Source of the DNA: Candidatus Poribacteria bacterium
Lineage (GTDB): Bacteria > Poribacteria > WGA-4E > DTYX01
Direction of reading: 5' to 3'
Length of the DNA: 9,218 nt
Assembly (NCBI GenBank): GCA_012961655.1
Contig: DTYX01000688.1
Span: forward strand, 1 to 9,218
The notes under the pieces are model-generated. The model was not told the DNA's origin and did not search any database. It saw nothing but the letters and a program-made list of their open reading frames with translations. Position 1 is the first letter of the stretch; each line of letters starts with the position of its first letter. Position numbers and translations under genes: made by a program. Positions 1-5,474 of this stretch are shown piece after piece.

Positions 1-1
1 C

Positions 2-154
2 TATCTTGTGCTTCAGTATTTTGGCATCATAAAGGACGAGAAAATTCAAAACCCATACACAAAAGAAGAGGGACCAGCTTCAGTCAAAGATACAATTCGA
101 AACGGAACGGAAAATAAGACAATTAGACGCCGATTAGAAAATACGCCTTTATAG
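2..154 (+). CDS. Possible C-terminal fragment of an unidentified protein (runs off the left edge)
   Basis: Frame 2 is open from the left edge for 50 codons to a TAG stop at 152-154. The translation begins YLVLQYFGIIKDEKIQNPYT and ends in a charged stretch, RRRLENTPL. The mixed hydrophobic and charged composition looks protein-like, but an open run of this length is not rare by chance in A+T-rich DNA when six frames are considered. I recognise no family. If real, it is the tail of a plus-strand gene that converges on the minus-strand ORF ending at 260. Confidence 0.3.
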   Translation, partial: YLVLQYFGIIKDEKIQNPYTKEEGPASVKDTIRNGTENKTIRRRLENTPL

Positions 155-259
155 TCTATATTATAATTTCTATAGTAATCCATACTAAAAAACGAGTGGA
201 ATTTCTGAAAACTTTAGACTAAAGGAAAAAGAGGATTGATTTTCGGATAACCGATCTTC

Positions 260-502
260 TTAAAGCTTACCACGGAACGAATAAGAATTTCTGAATAACC
301 TCATATTGAACAGACTTGAAACTAACTTTTCTACATCGCCTTTTTTCTTCCCTTCAAGCAGACGCTTGAAGGCAGTACGAACAGCGCACTGAAAAAGTCG
401 CATTTCCGAATCCACATCTTTTCTATCTTTTTCATCTATAATCCATTCGCCTACAATAGTTGTTGTCAGTGTGCATTCGGATTTCGGCATGATTCGATAC
501 AT
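260..502 (-). CDS. Short protein resembling the N-terminus of an OrfB/TnpB-like transposase, probably truncated
   Basis: This is an 80-residue ORF. Its ATG at 502-500 is preceded by GGAGG (plus-strand CCTCC at 510-514) with 7 nt spacing, so the start is credible. The segment LFQCAVRTAFKRLLEG (about residues 36-51), followed by K-rich sequence and NMRLFRNSYSF, resembles the opening helical region of IS200/IS605 OrfB (TnpB) proteins, which usually run to about 350-450 residues. None of the later TnpB landmarks (RuvC-like acidic residues, CxxC zinc ribbon) are visible in any minus-strand frame down to position 1. I read it as a decayed remnant. It could instead be an unrelated small protein; the family assignment is weak. 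Confidence 0.5.
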   Translation of the reverse strand: MYRIMPKSECTLTTTIVGEWIIDEKDRKDVDSEMRLFQCAVRTAFKRLLEGKKKGDVEKLVSSLFNMRLFRNSYSFRGKL

Positions 503-509
503 TTTGATT

Positions 510-514
510 CCTCC
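510..514 (-). promoter_or_regulatory. Ribosome binding site of the 80-residue ORF
   Basis: On the minus strand GGAGG lies 7 nt before the ATG at 502. It fixes that start and is the main reason for treating the short ORF as a once-translated gene rather than a chance frame. Confidence 0.6.
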
Positions 515-599
515 AAAAAATCAATAGAAAGTCACAGAAAAACTAAACTAATTGTGAAGCTGCTTCAACCTCCTTAACAGGACGAACCGATGGCTTGTC

Positions 600-1376
600 C
601 TACTGCAAATGTTTGCGAATTGCTTGTAAACCCTCTGTGAGCGCAGCGCGATAAATACCGATATCGCTGCTGTAGGCGATACATCGAAAACCCTTACGAA
701 CGAGTTGCATCACTGCATCTGGAGTAGCGCCCATGAAGCCTCCGGCTTTTCCTTGACGCTGGCAAGCTGCGATGACCTTTTCTACGGCTGCTAGATAGTC
801 GGGATGCTCAAACTGGCCGGGGATACCCATCGACTGCGTTAGGTCAAAATGCCCAATCCAACCGACATCGACGCCCTCTACTCCGATGATGGCTTCAACG
901 TTTTCGACACCGCTAACACTTTCAATCTGCGCGATAATCAGGGTTTGCGCGTTAGCTTGCGCTATCTTCGGCAAGACATCGCCCACCTCAAAATCGTCAT
1001 GGGCAATACCAAAAGCGGTTCCGCGCTTTCCTAACGGAGCGTATTTTGTCGCTTGAATAATCCGCTCGGCTTCTACTTGGCTTTGCACATTCGGCGCCAT
1101 GATGCCGTCTGCTCCGGCGTCCATGATGCGGGACATCTGGTCATATTGCCCCCGAGGCACTCGAACAAAGGCGGGCAATCCCACACTTCGGGCATAGCGA
1201 ATCATTCCACCGATGGTTTCGATGGAAAATCGGGTATGTTCGGTGTCAAACAACACAAAATCAAACTGAGCATTGGCAAGCATCGTAGTCAGACCAGGCG
1301 AGGCAAACTCCATAATAATATGGCCAAGACAGACGCCACCTTCTTTGAGTTTCTCTTTTACGGGATTTGTTCTCAT
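600..1376 (-). CDS. HpcH/HpaI aldolase family protein (2-keto-3-deoxy acid aldolase type)
   Basis: This 258-residue protein has the length expected for the HpcH/HpaI (HpaI, RhmA, GarL) class II aldolases. These are metal-dependent cytoplasmic TIM-barrel enzymes that cleave 4-hydroxy-2-oxo acids to pyruvate plus an aldehyde. Landmarks are FDFVLFDTEH (residues 38-47, with the family Asp/Glu/His cluster), VRVPRG (71-76, catalytic Arg), the IMDAGADGIMAPNV segment (84-97), AQIES (149-153, metal-binding Glu) and GHFDLTQSMG (175-184, metal-binding Asp, in place of the common G-P-A-D-L). The ATG at 1376 is preceded by AGAAAGG. The gene follows the dehydrogenase-like remnant by 14 bp and the glycyl radical enzyme upstream, which suggests one operon for sugar-acid or organic-acid breakdown. 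The substrate cannot be read from sequence. Citrate lyase beta-subunit-like activity is a less likely alternative. Confidence 0.93.
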   Translation of the reverse strand: MRTNPVKEKLKEGGVCLGHIIMEFASPGLTTMLANAQFDFVLFDTEHTRFSIETIGGMIRYARSVGLPAFVRVPRGQYDQMSRIMDAGADGIMAPNVQSQVEAERIIQATKYAPLGKRGTAFGIAHDDFEVGDVLPKIAQANAQTLIIAQIESVSGVENVEAIIGVEGVDVGWIGHFDLTQSMGIPGQFEHPDYLAAVEKVIAACQRQGKAGGFMGATPDAVMQLVRKGFRCIAYSSDIGIYRAALTEGLQAIRKHLQ

Positions 1377-1390
1377 ATTCTAAACCTTTC

Positions 1391-1498
1391 TTATTTACCA
1401 AATCGTTCTCGATAGCTTTGCAGTTTCTTTTGTAGTCCCGGTTTATCCAGGACATCTCTATTGACCACACTGTTGGGGATTTCCCCGTTGTTGCCCGC
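1391..1498 (-). pseudogene. 3'-end remnant, probably the tail of a D-2-hydroxyacid dehydrogenase
   Basis: In a frame different from the glycyl radical enzyme, 35 sense codons run to a TAA at 1393-1391. The peptide contains NGEIPNSVVNRDVLDKPG, followed by LQKKLQSYRERFGK. The G-E-x-P-x-x-V-V-N-x-x-V-L pattern near the C-terminus is typical of D-isomer-specific 2-hydroxyacid dehydrogenases such as phosphoglycerate dehydrogenase-like proteins. The stop lies 14 bp before the aldolase start, so the natural 3' end and operon junction seem preserved. The upstream boundary is an in-frame TGA at 1501-1499, inside what is still glycyl radical enzyme sequence in the other frame. I infer that a deletion joined the two genes near 1480-1500. 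The family call rests on a short pattern and is moderate. Confidence 0.45.
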
Positions 1499-3284
1499 TC
1501 AACATGCACACGCCATCGTTGAGAGCCAATTCCAGGCATTTTGCCAAATTGGTGTAGTGGTTGACCACGCGCGGGTCGCATCTGCCGGGAATCGTTACTT
1601 CGATGCAACCGATGATAGCGTAATCGCGCGCTTCTTTTTGAGGTATGCCCTTCTTCACCAGAGCGGGAATGATGACTTCATCGCTGAACATCTGCGGTAT
1701 ACCGCGACATCTGGAATTGACCTCCGCCACTCTGCGCCAAAATGCCTTGTCGGTGTGCTGGTGATACCTCGCGGATATCTGCAGATGCAAATCCAACTGT
1801 TCGACCGCATCGAGGTATAAAAACGAAATATCGTTGACCGCGTCCGTCCCATCGGGTTTCATACCACCCAGCATGGTATCTTGAACATCGTAGCTCTTCC
1901 AGATTTTCAGGGCGAAGCATTTCAGCAGTTCCAACGCTCGCTCTCTGGTCAGGATGCCCGCGTCCATATCGCGCTTGTAGTACGGATACAACATCTGGTC
2001 GATTCTGCCGATAGAGTGCGCGTTGGGCGGGTCTTCCAGTTCAATCATCAGATGTCCAAACCACAGCGCTTGCAGCGCCTCATGGAAAGTCCGCGCGGGA
2101 CCGTGCGGCACCTGCTCGCACACATCAGCTATCTGAAGAAGTTCTGACTCACGAAGCAAATTCTTCTCATCCAGCGCCATATCGCGGGCAAGTTGAGCGT
2201 ATCGCTTGCCAAAATTACCAGCGGCTTCACAAATAATCGTCATCGCTTGCCAGAATGGTTCTTTGGATAGCTCTTCGGCATTGGTGTCATCAAGGTTGTC
2301 AAGTTTCGCTTGCGCTTCGGCCCGGATGCCATCAAACCCTTTTTTAATCATTTTCTCGAAACCCGGAACCGTATGTCCGAACAGCGAACCCGTCGCACGC
2401 AAGCGCGGAGTCGCCTCCCAAAATTCAGCTATCTCAGCGACGGAATTCGGATTTCGGAATGCGGAATTCGGAATTGGCAATTCCGCCTTTTTAGGTTCCT
2501 CTGCTATTAAATCACCGTAGATTTCTATCTCATCTATGCGCACATTCCCGCCGGCGGTTTCCCAGATGTGAATTCTGACCCACCGCGCCTTGACTGGTTC
2601 AAAGGAAAACTCCATCGTTTTTCGGACAGGGCTACTCTGATATTCATAAACTTTCTGCCATGAACTATGAGCAGAATCTTTATGGTAATCGGTCGAAACG
2701 AGAATGTCGAACTTCGTCGCCGCACGGTCATTGTGATGCTGCGAATGTTCGCTGCCGAAACCGACTTTCGAAACCGTATAGACATCCCCAAGGTCAATCT
2801 CAGCCCACGACGGCTCGCCGTTGGAAATCCAACTGTGCTGGTTGTTGTAAAATCCATCGTTGAGATGTTTAATCTGATGGATAACATGCCCTGGTAAAAC
2901 TGAAGATGCATTGGCTACGGCTTCGGGCAACAGGGCAAGATTCTGATGCTGTTCTTTGTCCTGTGTTGGGACCTTTTGCGTTTCGGAAGCGACACCGCCC
3001 CAACGACCGAACTCAGGATAGTTATGTCCCGCCTGATGACTGACGGTTTGGTCGCCGACAATTAACTCTTGGCCGAAAATTCTCACCGTCATGTGGTTCA
3101 GCACATTCGCCAGCGCTTTTGCGCGCCTGACGATAATCGGGTCTGCCGCCGCGTTCTTGTATCCCTCCGTTATCAGATGCGCCCTGTCAATACAAACTTC
3201 ATCAATGCCGCGCAATGCGCGTTCTTTCAGAATAGGTATTCTATCAATTTGAGGTGTTTCTAAAACTTCTGCTGCTATTGCCAT
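1458..3284 (-). CDS. Pyruvate formate-lyase family glycyl radical enzyme with inserted F5/8 type C domain, C-terminally truncated
   Basis: This 608-residue protein starts at ATG 3284 behind a strong AAAGGAG (7 nt spacing). Residues 15-122 match the N-terminus of pyruvate formate-lyase/glycerol-dehydratase-type enzymes, including IFGQELIVGDQT (69-80). Residues about 123-258 form a discoidin (F5/8C) carbohydrate-binding-like domain: LNDGFYNN, SWAEIDLGDVYTVSKVGFGS, then ARWVRIHIWETAGGNVRIDEIEIYGD. A repeat-encoded linker (about 266-281) follows, and glycyl radical enzyme sequence resumes from EIAEFWEATPRL to residue 599. The catalytic Cys and Glu are in GCIE (559-562). The family usually has some 250-300 more residues, ending in the glycine-radical motif RVxGY. 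Here the protein stops 48 residues after the Cys, so it cannot form the radical as drawn. No activase gene is in view. The substrate is unknown. Confidence 0.88.
   Translation of the reverse strand: MAIAAEVLETPQIDRIPILKERALRGIDEVCIDRAHLITEGYKNAAADPIIVRRAKALANVLNHMTVRIFGQELIVGDQTVSHQAGHNYPEFGRWGGVASETQKVPTQDKEQHQNLALLPEAVANASSVLPGHVIHQIKHLNDGFYNNQHSWISNGEPSWAEIDLGDVYTVSKVGFGSEHSQHHNDRAATKFDILVSTDYHKDSAHSSWQKVYEYQSSPVRKTMEFSFEPVKARWVRIHIWETAGGNVRIDEIEIYGDLIAEEPKKAELPIPNSAFRNPNSVAEIAEFWEATPRLRATGSLFGHTVPGFEKMIKKGFDGIRAEAQAKLDNLDDTNAEELSKEPFWQAMTIICEAAGNFGKRYAQLARDMALDEKNLLRESELLQIADVCEQVPHGPARTFHEALQALWFGHLMIELEDPPNAHSIGRIDQMLYPYYKRDMDAGILTRERALELLKCFALKIWKSYDVQDTMLGGMKPDGTDAVNDISFLYLDAVEQLDLHLQISARYHQHTDKAFWRRVAEVNSRCRGIPQMFSDEVIIPALVKKGIPQKEARDYAIIGCIEVTIPGRCDPRVVNHYTNLAKCLELALNDGVCMLSGQQRGNPQQCGQ
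2442..2487. repeat. Five-copy heptad repeat with inverted tail inside the glycyl radical enzyme gene
   Basis: Five head-to-tail 7-bp units lie at 2442-2476: GGAATTC, GGATTTC, GGAATGC, GGAATTC, GGAATTG. They are followed by the opposing GCAATTCCGCC at 2477-2487. The block encodes the odd linker LPIPNSAFRNPNS right after the F5/8C domain, in frame. It resembles small mobile or REP-type sequences that spread through genomes and can be tolerated in linkers. The related GAATTCGG hairpin at 9180-9199 supports a dispersed family. Confidence 0.75.
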
Positions 3285-3290
3285 TTTATT

Positions 3291-3297
3291 CTCCTTT
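3291..3297 (-). promoter_or_regulatory. Ribosome binding site of the glycyl radical enzyme gene
   Basis: The minus strand reads AAAGGAG followed by 6 nt and the ATG at 3284-3282. It sets the start of the glycyl radical enzyme. Confidence 0.75.
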
Positions 3298-3319
3298 GGT
3301 AAATATGAGATGATAAAGT

Positions 3320-3360
3320 AGAACCTGCCGCCGGCTGGTTCTTAACGGGCTTGCAGCCCG
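3320..3360. repeat. REP-like pair of hairpins between the AbrB-like gene and the glycyl radical enzyme
   Basis: The first hairpin (3320-3342) pairs AGAACC with GGTTCT and GCCG with CGGC, with one T-T mismatch and a single-base loop. The second (3346-3360) is CGGGCT-TGC-AGCCCG, a perfect 6-bp stem. Neither is followed by a T-run on either strand, so they are not classic terminators. Paired G+C-rich hairpins like this are typical of REP elements. They could still slow or end transcription from the AbrB-like gene. Confidence 0.6.
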
Positions 3361-3403
3361 CTCTACGCTGAATTTTGCACTTAAATGACTGTCATTACTA
3401 CAA

Positions 3404-3675
3404 TTAATATCGGACTTTACGGATAGCTACTTCAATTTCCTCATCTGTAATTCCTCCAGCCTGTTTGACTGACTCGCGCAAAGCTTTCAGCAGCGGTCCT
3501 ACTCCCTGTGTACGTGTTACTTTTTTGTGGGGAGCCACAGCAATTCGCGTCTTAGATGGAAAGTAAAGCAAAACAAATTCCCCCTCATCAGATAGTGTCA
3601 ATTCATCGCCCTAAAACCAGGAGGAAGTGTAATGCTATAGTCTTGGTTAATCTTGACTTTGATGGTTGTTGCCAC
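3404..3675 (-). pseudogene. AbrB/MazE-like DNA-binding protein, split by a frameshift
   Basis: Two frames join into one plausible protein of about 90 residues. The first starts at GTG 3675 behind GAGGTG (plus strand 3683-3688) and reads VATTIKVKINQDYSITLPPG, then FRAMN to a TGA at 3600-3598. The second opens at TTG 3601 and continues DELTLSDEGEFVLLYFPSKT and onward, ending TDEEIEVAIRKVRY. The N-terminal swapped-hairpin pattern (IKVKI, then ITLP) and the later acidic-then-hydrophobic strand fit AbrB/MazE/SpoVT antitoxin-type repressors. The helical C-terminal tail with GGITDEEIE is common in antitoxins. A one-base deletion or two-base insertion near 3598-3612 would restore the frame. No toxin gene is adjacent, so it may be an orphan regulator. 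The remaining downstream part alone is 65 residues. Confidence 0.6.
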
Positions 3676-3847
3676 GTTATTTCACCTCACCCAAAAAGAG
3701 TTTGAACAAAAGAGCGAAAGCCAAGATAGAATTGTTTTTATTTTCTTCTTGTTATTTTAACCTATTGTGATGTATAATTCAAGTTGAAAAAGTGTTAGTC
3801 AGAAATTCCCCATGAGATAATTTCGTGTTTTTTTATAAATTTTACCT
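3676..3847. other. A+T-rich divergent intergenic region
   Basis: This stretch separates the minus-strand AbrB-like gene from the plus-strand promoter. Apart from the GAGGTG ribosome binding site of the AbrB-like gene (3683-3688) I see no gene or clear repeat in it. Promoters for the minus-strand operon would be expected here, but no convincing -35/-10 pair stands out. Confidence 0.4.
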
Positions 3848-3876
3848 TTGACAATGGCGGCGATTTCGTGTATTAT
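3848..3876 (+). promoter_or_regulatory. Near-consensus sigma70 promoter
   Basis: TTGACA at 3848-3853 and TATTAT at 3871-3876 are separated by exactly 17 bp. The -35 is a perfect match and the -10 differs from TATAAT at one position. Transcription would start near 3883 and run through the structured leader into the LamG gene. It is by far the best promoter match in the window. Confidence 0.75.
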
Positions 3877-3882
3877 AGAATT

Positions 3883-4007
3883 TAATCGAAGATGAAATAG
3901 AAATTTTTCAGAGATGACGACGGCTGTCATGCTCTGTTAGCTATGGCGAAGATGCCTGTTGATGTAGTTTTATGCTATGTTAGGAGGCTTTTTTCGTTTT
4001 AGAGCAT
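3883..4007 (+). ncRNA. Candidate structured leader or small RNA with attenuator-like folding
   Basis: Downstream of the strong promoter is a 7-nt-loop hairpin: GAGATGAC (3911-3918) pairs with GTCATGCTC (3926-3934) with one bulged G. A second element can form in two ways. GCC at 3954-3956 pairs either with GGC at 3945-3947 or, as GCCT, with AGGC at 3985-3988, which lies just before six T (3989-3994). In addition ATGCTCT (3929-3935) is perfectly complementary to AGAGCAT (4001-4007), which would compete with the first hairpin. Such mutually exclusive pairings are what a riboswitch, attenuator or small RNA would show. I do not recognise a known riboswitch class. The function is inference. Confidence 0.4.
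3954..3994 (+). terminator. Possible Rho-independent terminator or attenuator
   Basis: GCCT (3954-3957) pairs with AGGC (3985-3988), and an inner TAG/CTA pair can form. The stem is followed directly by TTTTTT (3989-3994). The stem is short and the loop large, so this is weaker than a textbook terminator. Its place about 110 nt after the predicted transcription start and before the LamG gene suggests attenuation. Confidence 0.35.
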
Positions 4008-4083
4008 CGGCAACTGACGTCCAATAAATAAAAGGGTTTTTTCGGCACTAAAATCCAAAAAATGATTTTGCAATTTCAACATG

Positions 4084-4090
4084 AAGGAGG
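4084..4090 (+). promoter_or_regulatory. Strong Shine-Dalgarno deciding the LamG start
   Basis: AAGGAGG, complementary to the 16S rRNA tail, lies 4 nt before the ATG at 4095. It favours that start over the in-frame ATG at 4062, which sits inside a small AAAATC/GATTTT hairpin (4050-4069) and has no ribosome binding site. Confidence 0.6.
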
Positions 4091-4094
4091 TATT

Positions 4095-4946
4095 ATGAGA
4101 GAATTTAGGCTTGTCACACTTGTTCTGCTAGTGAGCAACCTAAGTTTTATTCTAAAGAGAGTAAAAATGAAAAACCTGATTTTCTGCATCTTTGCAATCG
4201 TTCTCCTTGCTGGTTCCTATGCCAGTGCCGCCATAAAAAACATGGCATTGGAGTTGAAGAGTGATCCAAATAGCTTCTTTGAAGCGCCGGATAATCCTGT
4301 CTTTCACCAAAAACTAGGGGATACATTCACCGCCGAAGCATGGGTCTTTTCGATGGATCAAGTAGGTGAGCGAATGATTGTCAATAAAGAAGACTCCTAC
4401 GAATTTGCCTTAAGAAATAATGGTATGTTTGAAGCCGCCTTAAAGGTAGCCGGTGCCGGTTGGGATTGGCATTCCAGCGGAGTCAAAGTCGAAAATGAAA
4501 AGTGGACACATGTCGCCATCACCTGGGATGGCAAGGTGGTTCGCATGTTTGTGGACGGCAAAAAGGCGCCTGGCGAGAAAGACATGGCCGGCACAGCGCT
4601 GAATGTGACCGATTCCACCTTCAAAGTCGGCAGGCGTGAGCGTGGCGGTGAGACTCACAGCATCTTTGACGGCTTGATTGATGAGGTCCGCATCTCGAAG
4701 GGGCTCCGCTATACAGGAGATTACGCCCTGCCGAAAGGTGCGTTTGAACCGGATGCTGACACGATGGCTCTCTACCATTTTGATGAAGCTGTGGGGGGCG
4801 TGATAAAAGACCATTCAAAGAGTGGGATTGATGGCAAACTGGTTGGAAAAGCCCAGCTTGTTAAAATCGACCTTCCCAATACACAGCAGGCTGTTGAAGC
4901 CCGTGGCAAACTGGCAACGCTTTGGGGAAGACTCAAAGCCCAATAG
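4095..4946 (+). CDS. Secreted LamG (concanavalin A-like lectin/glucanase) domain protein
   Basis: The protein has 283 residues from ATG 4095, the start with the perfect AAGGAGG. An internal ATG at 4167 would give a textbook signal peptide, MKNLIFCIFAIVLLAGSYAS, ending near ASAA, and is a serious alternative start; the longer form has two hydrophobic segments (about 6-20 and 28-45). Residues about 63-245 form a LamG fold: FTAEAWVFS, KWTHVAITWDGKVVRMFVDG, FKVGRRERGG, FDGLIDEVRISKGLRY and MALYHFDEAVG. These domains bind carbohydrate or protein ligands outside the cytoplasm. No catalytic domain accompanies it, so it is probably a binding or surface protein. The C-terminal tail GKLATLWGRLKAQ lies outside the fold. 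It is the first gene behind the promoter and structured leader; its partner is unknown. Confidence 0.85.
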   Translation: MREFRLVTLVLLVSNLSFILKRVKMKNLIFCIFAIVLLAGSYASAAIKNMALELKSDPNSFFEAPDNPVFHQKLGDTFTAEAWVFSMDQVGERMIVNKEDSYEFALRNNGMFEAALKVAGAGWDWHSSGVKVENEKWTHVAITWDGKVVRMFVDGKKAPGEKDMAGTALNVTDSTFKVGRRERGGETHSIFDGLIDEVRISKGLRYTGDYALPKGAFEPDADTMALYHFDEAVGGVIKDHSKSGIDGKLVGKAQLVKIDLPNTQQAVEARGKLATLWGRLKAQ

Positions 4947-5058
4947 CGGCTTTTCTTTCAAAGGTTCAAAACCAAAAGAAGGGTTGGAGATTGTACTATC
5001 ACTAAATGTTTGAGAAGATGCGGAAGATGCTTAACCTTTGTATCGACCAGACGGGTTC

Positions 5059-5102
5059 CGTGTTGCGTCAAATCTCCAATTTTTCACGAAACACGCAACA
5101 CG
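5059..5102. repeat. 10-bp perfect inverted repeat
   Basis: CGTGTTGCGT (5059-5068) is exactly inverted as ACGCAACACG (5093-5102), with a 24-nt loop. The right arm sits in a small tandem series of ACACGC-type units (ACACGCA, ACACGCAT). It looks like a degraded dispersed repeat. Confidence 0.55.
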
Positions 5103-5119
5103 CATCACGGGTGACATTT

Positions 5120-5142
5120 CAGATTGCTTCGTTCCTCGCAAC
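5120..5142. repeat. Relic of a REP-like dispersed repeat
   Basis: On the opposite strand this reads as GTTGCGAGGAACGAAGCAATC, a close variant of the GTCATTGCGAGGAGCGAAGC family of short repeats that I recall as common in intergenic regions of many uncultured bacteria. The assignment is from memory of that motif, not from a search. Confidence 0.4.
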
Positions 5143-5420
5143 GGCGTTTGTTTTCCTTTCCAAGCATTGTGCAGGTTTCTTATATATTTAGCGATGGAAC
5201 ATATCTCAAGGTGAAAACAGGAATTTCCCTACGGCTGTTTTAATTTTAAAAAATTGTAACCAAACTAATGGACAAATTACATAGTTTCGTCACAAGATTT
5301 TTTAAAAAATTAAAGCTATTTTTTACATTCTGGGAAATCCCTGGAAAAAGCGGCACGTAGGCATAAGCCCACTTTTGAACGTCCGTAGGTGAACCCATCA
5401 GTTCATGATTGACAAAGCAC

Positions 5421-5449
5421 TAGGAGTGCAAAACTTTTTTGCATTCCTA
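5421..5449. repeat. Long perfect hairpin in the TPR gene leader
   Basis: TAGGAGTGCAAAA (5421-5433) pairs with TTTTGCATTCCTA (5437-5449): 13 bp with one G-T pair and a CTT loop. It ends 25 bp before the ATG of the TPR gene and overlaps the alternative TTG start at 5439, arguing against that start. It could protect the mRNA 5' end, hinder ribosome entry, or mark a mobile-element end. Confidence 0.7.
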
Positions 5450-5474
5450 CATTTATCTTCTAAAGATTCTTGCG

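Larger units (their letters stand above)
4947..5420. other. Repeat-rich intergenic region
   Basis: I find no convincing gene. The region holds a 10-bp inverted repeat (5059-5102), a dispersed-repeat relic (5120-5142), an A+T-rich palindrome ATTTTTTAAAAAAT (5297-5310) and a small hairpin TGAAC/GTTCA (5390-5405). A weak promoter candidate, TTGTAA at 5254-5259 and TACATA at 5278-5283 with 18 bp spacing, could serve the TPR gene. Short open frames in this stretch look like chance. Confidence 0.45.

Noticed and set aside
560..575. Palindrome TGAAGC-A-GCTTCA after the aldolase as a terminator
   Set aside because: The loop is one base and the T-rich stretch is too far downstream on the minus strand to make a convincing terminator.
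1053..1415. Plus-strand 120-codon open frame opposite the aldolase gene
   Set aside because: Shadow of the aldolase, which has clear family motifs and a ribosome binding site on the other strand.
1461..1820. Plus-strand open frame opposite the glycyl radical enzyme
   Set aside because: Antisense shadow with no protein-like features; the minus strand encodes the conserved GCIE region here.
4062..4064. Upstream ATG as the start of the LamG protein
   Set aside because: It lacks a Shine-Dalgarno and lies in the loop of a small AAAATC/GATTTT hairpin, whereas 4095 has a perfect AAGGAGG.
5297..5310. ATTTTTTAAAAAAT palindrome as an operator site
   Set aside because: Low-complexity A+T palindrome in an A+T-rich spacer; easily explained by composition.
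5409..5414. Perfect TTGACA as a -35 box for the TPR gene
   Set aside because: No acceptable -10 box lies 16-18 bp downstream, and the region there is the 13-bp hairpin.
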